Source of the DNA: Kovacikia minuta CCNUW1
GTDB taxonomy: Bacteria > Cyanobacteriota > Cyanobacteriia > Leptolyngbyales > Leptolyngbyaceae
Reading direction: 5' to 3'
NCBI RefSeq assembly: GCF_020091585.1
Contig: NZ_CP083582.1
Span: forward strand, 1,054,001-1,118,000
Length of the DNA stretch: 64,000 nt
The position numbers and the translations under genes were made by a program. Positions 28,157 to 38,933 of this stretch are shown piece after piece (within the stretch, counting starts at the first letter, position 1; the number at the start of each line of letters is the position of its first letter). The notes under the pieces were generated by a model. The model was not told the DNA's origin, ran no database searches, and saw only the letters and a list, made by a program, of their open reading frames with translations.

Positions 28157-29326
28157 ATGAAAATTGCTGTTATCGGTTCCAAGGGTTTGCCTCCCAAGCA
28201 AGGGGGCATTGAGCATTACTGCGCTGAGGTTTACCCACGCATGGTTGCTCAAGGGCACTCTGTTGATTTGTTTGCCCGATCGTCCTACCTTGGTTTGCCC
28301 TGGTTCAGTCAAACCAACTACCGGGGAGTTCGGGTTATCTCTTTGCCCTCTCCAAATTTGAAGGGAATTGATGCCTTTATTAGTTCGGCTCTGGGCGCGA
28401 TCGCCGCTCGCGGAAATCGATATGATATTGTTCACTTTCATGCCTTAGGACCTTCCCTATTTAGCTGGCTACCCAATGTCGCTTCCTCCGCAAAAGTTGT
28501 TGTAACCTGTCAAGGATTAGATTGGCAAAGGGCGAAATGGGGCAAATTGTCTAGCCGTCTAATATTCCTGGGGGAGAAAACGGCTGTGCGCTTTGCTGAT
28601 GGAATGATTGTTGTTTCTGATGCGCTCGGCTCCTATTTCAAGCAGACTTATGGCAGGGAGACAGTCTACATTCCGAATGCTCCAGCAAGCTACGACGAGT
28701 CTGACCCAGCGTTTACTTATGGGACTTCCTTAGGGTTAGAGAAGGGACGCTACATCATTTTCATCGGCAGGCTTGTACCTGAAAAATGTCCTGATCTTTT
28801 GATCAAAGCATTCCAGACGCTTCGCCCATTGGGATGGAAATTGGTTCTTGCCGGTGGCAATAGCGATACTGAATCCTACATTACAGAGCTAGGTAACCTT
28901 TCAATGTCGAGTTCAGACATCCTGTTTGCTGGTGAATTGCGAGGAAGTCGTTTAGCTGAAATTGTCCGAGGGGCAGGATTATTTGTTTTGCCATCCAACT
29001 TGGAAGGCTTGCCGCTGGCAATGCTAGAAGCAATGCAGGAAGGAGTTCCAGTACTTGCGAGTGATATTCCTCCCCATCGGCAACTTTTAGGCGAGGATCG
29101 AGGTCTACTGTTTCAAGCTGCAAACCTGGATTCGCTGGTTAAACGCTTGAACTGGGCACTCCATAATTCTGAGGCTATGATGGCTATGTCTGAGAAGGCG
29201 AAAGAGTACGTGAAACTTCACTACAATTGGGACCGAATAACTGATGACAATTTAAGACTGTACAAGGCTTTATCTGGACAGTCTAAGGGATCGGTAATCA
29301 GTGATAAAGTGAAGGCTTCTGTTTGA
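28157..29326 (+). CDS. glycosyltransferase family 4 (DUF1972-type N-terminus)
   Basis: 389 residues. The N-terminus KIAVIGSKGLPPKQGGIEHY matches the DUF1972-type start seen in rhamnosyl- and related transferases. The donor domain contains FIGRLVPEKCPDLLIKAFQT, VLAGGNSDTESYI, FAGELRGSRLAEIVRGAGLF and VLPSNLEGLPLAMLEAMQEG with VPVLASDIPPHRQLL. The ribosome-binding site AAAGGA lies 8 bases before ATG 28157. Within the exopolysaccharide cluster it probably builds the repeat unit. The exact linkage is unknown. The gene is 107 bases upstream of the Wzc-like gene. Confidence 0.9.
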   Translation: MKIAVIGSKGLPPKQGGIEHYCAEVYPRMVAQGHSVDLFARSSYLGLPWFSQTNYRGVRVISLPSPNLKGIDAFISSALGAIAARGNRYDIVHFHALGPSLFSWLPNVASSAKVVVTCQGLDWQRAKWGKLSSRLIFLGEKTAVRFADGMIVVSDALGSYFKQTYGRETVYIPNAPASYDESDPAFTYGTSLGLEKGRYIIFIGRLVPEKCPDLLIKAFQTLRPLGWKLVLAGGNSDTESYITELGNLSMSSSDILFAGELRGSRLAEIVRGAGLFVLPSNLEGLPLAMLEAMQEGVPVLASDIPPHRQLLGEDRGLLFQAANLDSLVKRLNWALHNSEAMMAMSEKAKEYVKLHYNWDRITDDNLRLYKALSGQSKGSVISDKVKASV

Positions 29327-29433
29327 AATGGCTGAAATCTGTGTTAACAGTTTTGCCCTGAAATCAGGTAGCAAGTCTAATCCAATCCGCTCTTCAGCCT
29401 TTCGGTTCCTCCCTAGAAAAGTGAGGGGTTCAC

Positions 29434-31626
29434 ATGAATAAACTCTCATTGCCATCATTTAGATTAAAGCGGCATCTGTGGCCAGCTTTAGCAACGTTTG
29501 CTTCAGTGATTGGCGCTTCGTTTGCCTATTTATTGACTGCTTCACCCATTTATGAAACCACTGCAAGGCTTATCCTTGATGAAAGAAGAGTTAGTGTTTC
29601 TGAATTAGGGCGAACACTTTCTGAGGTACCGAATAGTGTGCCAGGTGGTCCAAGCCCGATCGCAACGCAGGCTGAGCTGGTTAAATCCCAGCAGGTTCTA
29701 AGAAGATCTCTGGATCAGGTTTTTGGTCAGGGAAGCGGAGAATCACTCAATAATGCTCCAACTGTTGAGAAGTTGACCAAAGATTTACGTGTCAAGATCA
29801 TTCCTGCAACGAACATTCTTGAACTCAGTTATAAAAATCAAAACCCTGAGTTGGCTAAAAAGCTGCTGAATGCAATTACAGAAGCAATGGTCGAGGAGGA
29901 CGCCCGTTCAATACGCTTGGAAGCGTCTTCGGTCCGGAAATTCCTAGAAACTAAAGTGCCTGAAGAACAGGCAAAGTTAGAGCAGGCTGAAGTTGCCGAA
30001 AGCCAATATCGGCGAGCCAGTGGAATTATTTCTCCAGTTCCGCAAACGGAGAGTTTGGTCAATGGTTTGGCAACTATTGAAGAACAGGAACGAACCTTAC
30101 TGGCGCAGATTCGGGAAGCAAGAACAAGGGGAAATCTGCTTCAACGGGTTACTGGGGTTAACGCACTCACCAATGCCTATACCGCTATTCGTCTCGGTCA
30201 GGATGAAGAGCTTAAAAAGCTGAGAAGTAGCCTCCTGGATGCCGAAGCCGCTGTGATTGACAAGCAGTCTCGGTTAGGGGATAAACATCCGGATCTACTG
30301 GCAGCGATAGACCAACGGGATGCAACGCGGGCATTGTATGCACGGCAACTTGCTCGCATTATTCCAGAAAGTCGGGGAACTAATAGTAGTGGCGTTTCTG
30401 ATCAAATCAGTGCAGACCTGATCTCTAAGTTTATTACCGGTGAGGTAGAGCGGAATGCCCTTGAAAGCAGGTTGCAGGCCGTACAAGCCGAACGAAGTAA
30501 GTTGCGTGCCAGAATTGCCCAATTCCCCATCACACAGCAACCTCTGGCTGCACTCGTGCGACAACGGGAAGAGGCGGAAAACTCGCTTAAACTATTGCAG
30601 GGAAAACTGGAGGAAGCTCGCATTGCTGAAGCGCAGCTTGTGGGGAATGTTCGCATCATCGATCGGGCTGAGACGCCCTCTTCTCCAGCCGCGCCTAAGC
30701 CCTCTATGGTATTGGTTGTCGCTGTCTTTGCGGGTGCTCTATTAGCTGCTGGAGTTGTGCTCCTGTTAGAGCTTCTAGATGACACAATTCGGGATGAAGC
30801 GGATGTAGAAGCATTGTTAAAGCTTCCTGTGTTAGGTGTTCTTCCTAAACTTCCCCTTGATCTGGAAAACCATCTGGATACTTTCTTAGATAATCCAGCG
30901 CTTGTTGAGCCTTACCGCAGACTCCTGAAAACCATAGAATCCCGTGGGGGCAAGAGACCAGGAGCGATCTTAATCAACAGTGCCACTGCTGGGGAAGGAA
31001 AATCAAATGTAGCTGCATGTCTGGGGGCTGTGGCAACAATGTCGTTAAATCGAACGTTGATTATGGATGCCGATTTAAGGCACCCCTTGCAACATAAGTT
31101 TTTCAATTTACCCTCTAGTCCTGGTTTATCTGAATTCATTCTCGGCAGTAAGGGGTTAGATGAAGCTGCCCACCTTACTAGCATTGATAAGCTCTCAGTG
31201 ATGCCGCATGGGCAATTACCTGATCGTCCTTCAGCGCTTTTAGAATCGCCTGCAATGGCCAATCTTTTGAAAGATGCCACCGCCAGCTATGACTTGGTGA
31301 TGGTGGATACTTCACCCATGAGTGACTATGCCGATGCAATCACCTTAAGTCGCTACACGGACGGGATTTTGTTAGTTGTTCATCCAAACGTTACGCCTAA
31401 AGGTCCACTCGTTCGAGCTGTAGCTGAGTTAAGAGAAAGTGGGGCATCTATTCTAGGCGTTGTTATGAATGAAACTTCAGATCCAAAGGATAACTACTCT
31501 AATTACATAGAGCAGAGCCAACCACCAGCCAGAACTTTGAGGTCTCCCCTTGCTCAGGATGAGCCAATTGGAATTTCTAAAGTAAAGGGAACTTCTGCCA
31601 CGATTCAGGAAAAAGTTCAAGAATAG
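29434..31626 (+). CDS. polysaccharide co-polymerase / tyrosine autokinase (Wzc-like)
   Basis: 730 residues. The N-terminal Wzz domain is bounded by helix 1 (about 15-38) and a helix near residues 425-448 (VLVVAVFAGALLAAGVVLL), with long coiled coils between. The cytoplasmic BY-kinase domain has Walker A SATAGEGKSN (about 515-524), Walker A' LIMDADLRHP and Walker B LVMVDTSPMSD. Such proteins control chain length and export with a Wza-type channel and are regulated by phosphorylation of a C-terminal tyrosine cluster. Here the tail has only a short NYSNYIEQ patch, so autophosphorylation capacity may be limited. The ribosome-binding site GAGGGG precedes ATG 29434. Confidence 0.93.
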   Translation: MNKLSLPSFRLKRHLWPALATFASVIGASFAYLLTASPIYETTARLILDERRVSVSELGRTLSEVPNSVPGGPSPIATQAELVKSQQVLRRSLDQVFGQGSGESLNNAPTVEKLTKDLRVKIIPATNILELSYKNQNPELAKKLLNAITEAMVEEDARSIRLEASSVRKFLETKVPEEQAKLEQAEVAESQYRRASGIISPVPQTESLVNGLATIEEQERTLLAQIREARTRGNLLQRVTGVNALTNAYTAIRLGQDEELKKLRSSLLDAEAAVIDKQSRLGDKHPDLLAAIDQRDATRALYARQLARIIPESRGTNSSGVSDQISADLISKFITGEVERNALESRLQAVQAERSKLRARIAQFPITQQPLAALVRQREEAENSLKLLQGKLEEARIAEAQLVGNVRIIDRAETPSSPAAPKPSMVLVVAVFAGALLAAGVVLLLELLDDTIRDEADVEALLKLPVLGVLPKLPLDLENHLDTFLDNPALVEPYRRLLKTIESRGGKRPGAILINSATAGEGKSNVAACLGAVATMSLNRTLIMDADLRHPLQHKFFNLPSSPGLSEFILGSKGLDEAAHLTSIDKLSVMPHGQLPDRPSALLESPAMANLLKDATASYDLVMVDTSPMSDYADAITLSRYTDGILLVVHPNVTPKGPLVRAVAELRESGASILGVVMNETSDPKDNYSNYIEQSQPPARTLRSPLAQDEPIGISKVKGTSATIQEKVQE

Positions 31627-31795
31627 ATACTTACTCTTGGGCAAATTTCCCAGATACTCTGCAAGCGCTTCATTCATTCAATCGCATGCTCAAACGTATG
31701 CTTTATCAGGGGCATCTTATACAAAATTGGGGATTTTATCAGCCTGGGGATTTTACTTTTTCGCTCTCTACGTACATAACTACTGAGAATCATTT

Positions 31796-32857
31796 ATGAG
31801 AACGATAGGATTGATCTGCTCTGCTGCTCTGGCAGTTGCTCTAGGGTTTGAACTGGGTGCTTACGCTGAAACAGCACAGGCGCAAACCTCGATCGCCCAA
31901 TCTACGGAGAGCCAAAGCGCTGTTTCTTTGAAGCCAGGCGATCGAGTTCGGATAACGGTTGTTGGGTTCCAAGAGTTATCTGGGGATCAGATGGTTCTTT
32001 CGGATGGGGCTGTTGAATTGCCGTTAGCGGGACGAATCAATGTTGGTCGCCTCACCCCAAATCAGGCAGTAGCAAGAATTACGGAAGCTCTCTTGCCCTA
32101 TATCCGTCGCCCTCAAGTTGGGCTTACAGTTGTCAGTGTTAGTCCGCTTCGAGTGAGCGTGACAGGGGAAGTGTTACGACCAGGACCACGGTTGTTAACC
32201 CCTCCTAGCCCTGTCAACTTTTCAGATAACAATAGCTATCCATCTAATTTACGGGATACAACAGCAATCAAGCTTAGTGATGTGCTGGTTCAAGCAGGTG
32301 GGGTTACTCCCAGTGCCGATATTCGTAATGTTGTGCTTCGTCGCTTTGCTTCAGATCCTGCTTCTTCTGATAAGTCAAAGCTTGTTAAAACTGAAACAAG
32401 AATTGATTTGTGGCAGGCGATTCAAACGGGAAATTTGGGGGCAGATTTACCAATTCTTGACGGTGATGAAATCGTCGTTCCAACCGCTCAAATATCAAGG
32501 GCAGATCAACAGCAATTGCTAACCTCTACGGTTGCCCCCACCAAAATTAACGTGCAGGTTGGTGGACAGGTTCAGCGCCCTGGAAGAATTGAAATCGAAC
32601 CGAATGCTGAAGTAAATGATGCGATCGGTGCTGCCGGTGGGCTTACAGATAAAGCCGACTATGGGGAAATTGAGCTGATCCGCATGACTCCAGAAGGTCG
32701 TTTGGAGAAGAAAAAACTAGCCTTTGGAACTCCCTCCGGTCCCTTGATGAATGGTGATCTGGTTGTTGTGAAGAAATCTACAGGCAGCAAGATTACGGAT
32801 CTATTGGGAAGCCTCTTCGGTCCAGTTGTTAGTCCCTTCATATATCTATTGAGATGA
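31796..32857 (+). CDS. polysaccharide export protein (Wza-like, Poly_export/SLBB)
   Basis: 353 residues with an N-terminal signal peptide (MRTIGLICSAALAVALGF, cleavage near AYAETAQAQ). No lipobox cysteine is evident, unlike E. coli Wza. The Poly_export domain (about 45-125) includes LKPGDRVRITVVGF and VELPLAGRINVGRLTPNQA. Two SLBB-like segments follow: VSVTGEVLRPG and VQVGGQVQRPGRIEIEPNAE. It should form the periplasmic/outer-membrane channel working with the adjacent Wzc-like protein. It lies 7 bases upstream of the polymerase gene. SLBB domains bind sugar polymers in this family. Confidence 0.92.
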   Translation: MRTIGLICSAALAVALGFELGAYAETAQAQTSIAQSTESQSAVSLKPGDRVRITVVGFQELSGDQMVLSDGAVELPLAGRINVGRLTPNQAVARITEALLPYIRRPQVGLTVVSVSPLRVSVTGEVLRPGPRLLTPPSPVNFSDNNSYPSNLRDTTAIKLSDVLVQAGGVTPSADIRNVVLRRFASDPASSDKSKLVKTETRIDLWQAIQTGNLGADLPILDGDEIVVPTAQISRADQQQLLTSTVAPTKINVQVGGQVQRPGRIEIEPNAEVNDAIGAAGGLTDKADYGEIELIRMTPEGRLEKKKLAFGTPSGPLMNGDLVVVKKSTGSKITDLLGSLFGPVVSPFIYLLR

Positions 32858-32864
32858 TTCACCC

Positions 32865-34316
32865 ATGTTGACAGAACGTCGCAGGAACCCTCTTTCCCAT
32901 CCTGCCTTCTGGCTGGCAGCAATAGGCGTTGTAATTGGTATTGCCGCAGGCTTGCTGGCTGGAGTTGAACCGCTTTATTTGGGGCTGCTAATGGCGGTGG
33001 CAGCAGTATTAATCTTTTTTTTCATCAGCTTTGAGCAAGCAGTTATTGGATTTCTCATTCTGCGCAGCTCGCTGGATATATTTTCGGCTCAGCAGATTCC
33101 TGCGGTGTTTGCCATTGCTGTCGATGCCCTGACACTCCTCTATCTGGTCGTTCAACTCTTTAGAAAGCAACCGATTCAAGTCGATAAATTCTTCTGGATT
33201 TTTGCTACATGGGTCGTTTTTCAAGGGTTATGGGTCGTACTTTTACCTGTAGGTGGGCTGGGACTTGATGCTTCTTACTTACCCGATGCAATTCGTGAAT
33301 GGGCACGTTTGTTTTCCTGGCTAATGGTCTACCTGCTGGTCATGCAACTGAGAGGCAAAGTTCCTCCTGAAAGGGTAATCTCTCTTCTATTTTTGGGTCT
33401 CATCCTACCCTTGACGGTAGGAGCATTACAAACATTCCTGCCACAGTCAATTCTGCCGACAATGCTGGCTGCTAAGGCTGCCGCTGATTCACCCTTTGGA
33501 GAGGCTTCTCGAATTAGTGGAACGCTTGGTCACTCTAATACGTTTGCGACATTTCTTTTGCTTTTTATTAGTTTGACCTGCTGGAAGGTTAAGCAAGAAA
33601 AAAATCGATTGCCCTGGATTCTGCTGCTGACTGTGATTCTCTTTTTCTATGTAGGTACGAAAGCACTGTTCAGCTTGATGATGCTGAGTGTATTTGTGCT
33701 TGTTTTGATTGTGCCTAAGGTCAGCCCTGTTAAATTGCTGGGAGGAATACTTCTGATTGGGGTGGTAATTACCTTGTTTGCCAGCACTGAATTTGGGCAG
33801 GCTCGTCTTGGCTCGATCGCCAATACTCCGTTATTGAATCCAGATATTGACATATCGAGAGCAATTCTTCTTTCAGCGGGCGATCGTAATAGTTTTAACT
33901 GGCGGATTGCCCAGTGGACTTATCTATTAGATCAATGGAAGGAATTTCCTATCTTTGGTTTTGGTTTGGGAACCAGTATTTATGTCAGTACCAATAAGCT
34001 CCTGCCCCACAACGATTACGTTCGCGCTCTGATTGAAGGAGGAATTGTCGGATTAATTACTTTCCTCTCCTTTCTGGGAGTTCAGGCGCTCTATCTCATT
34101 CGGTTAATCCGTTCAACTCCCATTCAAAGTTCCCAGAGCGACTTATGTTTATCTTTGTTAGCCGTATTGGTTGCCATACCTGTTGGCATGCTGACCGAAA
34201 ATATTTGGAGTCATACCACCCTGTTCTTTTACTGGTGGACGATATTTTCAGTTGTAAGTTGGGATTGGGGCAGACGAAGCTTACAGCGGAAAGAGACGAT
34301 GTTAGCTGAGGCGTAA
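32865..34316 (+). CDS. O-antigen ligase/polymerase family protein (Wzy-like)
   Basis: 483 residues with about a dozen hydrophobic helices. The family signature is near the C-terminus: the periplasmic loop with RNSFNWRIAQWTYLL followed by FPIFGFGLGTSIYVS and HNDYVRALIEGGIVGL, the Wzy_C pattern. The protein polymerises repeat units on the periplasmic face in the Wzx/Wzy pathway. The WaaL-type ligase share of this family cannot be separated by sequence alone. Context (Wzc, Wza and flippase genes) argues for polymerase. ATG 32865 lies 7 bases after the export gene and 5 bases before the acyltransferase gene, so all are probably one operon. Confidence 0.88.
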   Translation: MLTERRRNPLSHPAFWLAAIGVVIGIAAGLLAGVEPLYLGLLMAVAAVLIFFFISFEQAVIGFLILRSSLDIFSAQQIPAVFAIAVDALTLLYLVVQLFRKQPIQVDKFFWIFATWVVFQGLWVVLLPVGGLGLDASYLPDAIREWARLFSWLMVYLLVMQLRGKVPPERVISLLFLGLILPLTVGALQTFLPQSILPTMLAAKAAADSPFGEASRISGTLGHSNTFATFLLLFISLTCWKVKQEKNRLPWILLLTVILFFYVGTKALFSLMMLSVFVLVLIVPKVSPVKLLGGILLIGVVITLFASTEFGQARLGSIANTPLLNPDIDISRAILLSAGDRNSFNWRIAQWTYLLDQWKEFPIFGFGLGTSIYVSTNKLLPHNDYVRALIEGGIVGLITFLSFLGVQALYLIRLIRSTPIQSSQSDLCLSLLAVLVAIPVGMLTENIWSHTTLFFYWWTIFSVVSWDWGRRSLQRKETMLAEA

Positions 34317-34321
34317 CTTGC

Positions 34322-34927
34322 ATGGGTAATCTAATTCACGATATTTTTCAGGATTGGGACATTAATCAAGACACTAGTTTTAAATCTCGATATGCGCTCT
34401 CGCTCTTTCGACTCGTGCAAGCATCCAGAACCTTGCCAAACTATCTTGCCTGGATCACCCTACTTTTGCGAGCAATTTATCAAATTCTGGTGGAGTGGAT
34501 CTTAGGAATTGAACTACCTTGGGATACTCAGGTAGGGAAAAACCTTAAACTTCATCATGGTGTAGCACTGGTGGTGAATCATGAAACTGTAATTGGCGAT
34601 AATTGTGTCCTCAGGCATGCCACAACGATCGGAAACAAAACGCGTTCTGATGGAACTGTAAGTGTTTCACCCAAAATTGGGAATAATGTAGATATTGGGT
34701 CGAATGTTGTAATCATCGGGCCAATTACAGTCGGAAATAATTCCGTCATTGGGGCAGGCTCTGTGGTGGTAAGAGATGTCCCTGAAGGTGCTGTTGTTGT
34801 TGGCAACCCAGCAAGAGTGTTGCGAATATTAGAACCCACCCATTCACCATCTGTATGTAAAGAAGAACTGAGTACACTCGAATTGGAAACAGCTTCAGAT
34901 GGCTTTGGAGGTCTATCTCAGCCATGA
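34322..34927 (+). CDS. serine acetyltransferase-like hexapeptide O-acyltransferase
   Basis: 201 residues. A helical N-terminus is followed by left-handed beta-helix hexapeptide repeats: LPWDTQVGKNLKLHHGVALV, NHETVIGDNCVLRHATTIGN, KIGNNVDIGSNVVIIGPITV and NSVIGAGSVVVRDVPEGAV. His in LHHGVALVVNHE is in the CysE-like active-site position. In exopolysaccharide clusters such enzymes acetylate sugars of the repeat unit using acetyl-CoA. It starts 5 bases after the polymerase gene. The last 25 residues are not family-conserved. Whether it acts on serine cannot be excluded, but the short length and context favour sugar acetylation. Confidence 0.85.
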   Translation: MGNLIHDIFQDWDINQDTSFKSRYALSLFRLVQASRTLPNYLAWITLLLRAIYQILVEWILGIELPWDTQVGKNLKLHHGVALVVNHETVIGDNCVLRHATTIGNKTRSDGTVSVSPKIGNNVDIGSNVVIIGPITVGNNSVIGAGSVVVRDVPEGAVVVGNPARVLRILEPTHSPSVCKEELSTLELETASDGFGGLSQP

Positions 34928-35004
34928 TGACAGGCGATGTGTCAATTTAAGGGCGAGCTGGAAAACCAGTTATGAGGGTACATACCGCCAAGGAAGGGTT
35001 CGAG

Positions 35005-35979
35005 ATGCCGAAAGTTACTGTAGTCATTCCAGCCTACAACTCAATTAAATACCTCCCCCAAACGCTAGAAAGTGTTTTGCGCCAGACCTTTACTGATTTT
35101 GAAGTGCTAATCGTCAACGATGGTAGTTCAGATCAGATTGAGCAGTGGGCAGCACAGTTGGTTGACCCCCGCGTAAGGCTAATTTCCCAGGAGAATCAGG
35201 GCGTTTCCGCTGCTCGTAATGCAGGGATTGCCCAAGCGAAGGGGGAGTATGTTGCCTTTTTAGATGCAGATGATCTGTGGGAACCCACGAAGCTTGCCAA
35301 GCAGGTGCAATGTTTAGATAGCAATCCTGAAGTAGGTTTGGTACATACCTGGATGTTTTTTGCGGATGAGCAGGGCAAATCAACAGGCAGGGTACTGTGC
35401 TCTGATGCGGAGGGCTGGGTTTGGGAACGGCTTGCCGAGAAGAATCTGGTGGCGTGTTCTTCGGTGATGGTTCGTCGGTTTTGCTTTGAATGGGTTGGAA
35501 CCTTTGACCCAAACCTGAAGATAAACGAAGATTGGGATCTGTGGATTCGAATTGCGTCTCGCTGTCGCTTTGCCGTCATCAAAGAAGCTTTAGTTTATTA
35601 TCGTCAACTGCCTACCAGTATTTCTAAGAACTATCGAGTCATGGAAGCAGCCTTCCATACTGTGATTGAACGTACATTTGAGTCAGCCTCTTTAGATTTG
35701 CAGTTACTTAAAAGCCGCAGCTATGGGCATGCCTATCTCTGTCTTGCCTGGAAAGCATTACAGAGTGCTGATCGTGACTATAAATTAGCAATCTTATTTC
35801 AAAAGGAGGCATTGGCGCATTATCCAAAAATTCGGTCCTCTAAAGAGAACCTTCGCCTTAGTTTAGCGATCGGGATGATGCGATCATTTGGTCACAATAA
35901 GTATGCAAAAGCCTTAGGAGTGCTGTATACATTTCGTCGTCGTCTTTCGGCTAAACCTAAGCTGTCCTCAGCCAAGTAA
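35005..35979 (+). CDS. glycosyltransferase family 2
   Basis: 324 residues, GT-A fold. MPKVTVVIPAYNSIKYLPQT and LIVNDGSSDQ form the nucleotide-binding half; AFLDADDLWEPTKL is the DxD metal site; EDWDLWIRIASRCRF is the catalytic ED-W region. ATG 35005 is chosen over 34972 because AGGAAGG lies 7 bases before it and the domain starts at once. Part of the Wzx/Wzy cluster, so probably transfers a sugar onto the lipid-linked precursor. No membrane helices are seen. Donor unknown. Confidence 0.92.
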   Translation: MPKVTVVIPAYNSIKYLPQTLESVLRQTFTDFEVLIVNDGSSDQIEQWAAQLVDPRVRLISQENQGVSAARNAGIAQAKGEYVAFLDADDLWEPTKLAKQVQCLDSNPEVGLVHTWMFFADEQGKSTGRVLCSDAEGWVWERLAEKNLVACSSVMVRRFCFEWVGTFDPNLKINEDWDLWIRIASRCRFAVIKEALVYYRQLPTSISKNYRVMEAAFHTVIERTFESASLDLQLLKSRSYGHAYLCLAWKALQSADRDYKLAILFQKEALAHYPKIRSSKENLRLSLAIGMMRSFGHNKYAKALGVLYTFRRRLSAKPKLSSAK

Positions 35980-36023
35980 TCTATTGCCTATCTTGATCTA
36001 TTTGAGGATAACCAAAGCATCTG

Positions 36024-37280
36024 ATGCTAATTCAAAAATTAAGAGGTTTATCGTCTGATCAATTCGTTCGGAATTTGGGTTGGCTAGGAGCTGCGGAGCT
36101 AACCAATCGCGTGTTTCGGTTGCTGACGACAGTGACATTAGCACGGGTATTCACGCCCTACGATTATGGCATGGTATCGGTCATCTACACGGTCTTCGAC
36201 ATTGCAGGTTCTCTCAGCCTCACTTCTGGAATTAGAGCCAAGATTGTACAGGCAGATGAGGAAGATGTAGAACAAATTTGCAACACATCCTACTGGCTAT
36301 TTTGGATTATTTGTGGTTCCCTCTTTATTGTTCAGTGCTTAGCTGCTTATCCAATTGCGCGGTTTTATCAAAACAATCAACTGATTTTGCCCATCTGTGT
36401 TGTTGGTTTGATCTTTTTAACCTACCCCACGTTTCTGGTGCAGGCTGCGTTAATCGAAAGAGAAAATCGCTTGAAAGTCATTGCCTGGTGTGCAGCTTCG
36501 CAGGCGATCGTGGCAAATATCATTCTTGTTGTTCTGGCACTTCTGGGCTTAAAGGTTTGGGCAGTCGTATGGTCTATGGTTCTAAGCTTCCCAGTTTGGA
36601 TTATTATTGCTAATTTGAACCAGCCTTGGCGAGTTTCCAAGTCGTTTAATTTGGCAAGCTGGCAAGAACTCATTAGCTTCAGCGGCAAGATCTTGGGAGC
36701 TGAACTACTGTTCAAGTTCAGGCTCAATGTGGATTATTTAATTGTTGGGCGGTTCCTGGGGCTTGAAGCATTAGGGCTATATTTCTTTGCATTCAATGCG
36801 GGGTTAGGGATTAGCCAAAGTATTTTGAATTCTTTATCTGCTGCCTGGTATCCAAACTACTGCCAGGTTCGTGGCGATTTACAGCAATTGCATAAACGGT
36901 TTGTTAACAGCTTTAAAACAATTGCTGCGGTTGTTGTTCCTGTTGTTTTGCTACAAACGAGTTTGGCTCATTTTTATGTGCCCATTGTATTTGGGGCAAA
37001 GTGGAGTGGTGCGGTTCCAATTCTGGTGTTAATTTGTCTGTCGGCGATTCCCCTCGCCATGTCTATGTCCACTTCCCAGCTCCTGCGTTCAGTGGATAAA
37101 ACTAACCTCGATTTTGGTTGGAATTTATTTTTCACTGGCTTTTTTGTCGTTTCTTTACTACTTGCTGTTCCCCACGGAATCTTTTGGGTGGCAGCTACGG
37201 TATTAATCACTCAAGTCATTGCGGTTCCTGCGTTTACTTTCTGGGTTAATCGGTTGGTTTTCTCTGCAAAGACTCTGTAA
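36024..37280 (+). CDS. oligosaccharide flippase (Wzx-like, MOP superfamily)
   Basis: 418 residues, about 12 hydrophobic helices. The start MLIQKLRGLSSDQFVRNLGW leads into AAELTNRVFRLLTTVTLARV, the typical polysaccharide-biosynthesis flippase opening. Later motifs are FSGKILGAELLFKFRLNVDY with LIVGRFLGLEALGLYFFAFN and YVPIVFGAKWSGAVPILVLI. It moves lipid-linked repeat units across the inner membrane for the Wzy-like polymerase encoded nearby. It follows the GT2 gene by 44 bases. Substrate specificity cannot be predicted. Confidence 0.92.
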   Translation: MLIQKLRGLSSDQFVRNLGWLGAAELTNRVFRLLTTVTLARVFTPYDYGMVSVIYTVFDIAGSLSLTSGIRAKIVQADEEDVEQICNTSYWLFWIICGSLFIVQCLAAYPIARFYQNNQLILPICVVGLIFLTYPTFLVQAALIERENRLKVIAWCAASQAIVANIILVVLALLGLKVWAVVWSMVLSFPVWIIIANLNQPWRVSKSFNLASWQELISFSGKILGAELLFKFRLNVDYLIVGRFLGLEALGLYFFAFNAGLGISQSILNSLSAAWYPNYCQVRGDLQQLHKRFVNSFKTIAAVVVPVVLLQTSLAHFYVPIVFGAKWSGAVPILVLICLSAIPLAMSMSTSQLLRSVDKTNLDFGWNLFFTGFFVVSLLLAVPHGIFWVAATVLITQVIAVPAFTFWVNRLVFSAKTL

Positions 37281-37414
37281 AGTTCTTCCAATCCTCCAAC
37301 GTAATCACTAACAATAGCTCTAGTAGTATTTGCGGTATGGTTTCCCAGAACTCAATCTTCACCTGAGTAATCGTTTGGCAAGGGTTTCTACATAATTTAG
37401 GAGAGTAGAATTAG

Positions 37415-38869
<1,455 letters not shown>

Positions 38870-38932
38870 GGAGGAAAAAGGGCAAGGGTGAGGAGAAAGG
38901 GAGGGAGCGGAGGGGGGGGATGGATGAAGGGA
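38870..38932. repeat. G-rich polypurine spacer
   Basis: AGGAGGAAAAAGGGCAAGGG and GGAGCGGAGGGGGGG-type sequence fills the gap between the convergent HIT and deacetylase-like genes. It is the same kind of G-rich tract that accompanies STRR heptamers elsewhere. Confidence 0.5.
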
Positions 38933-38933
38933 G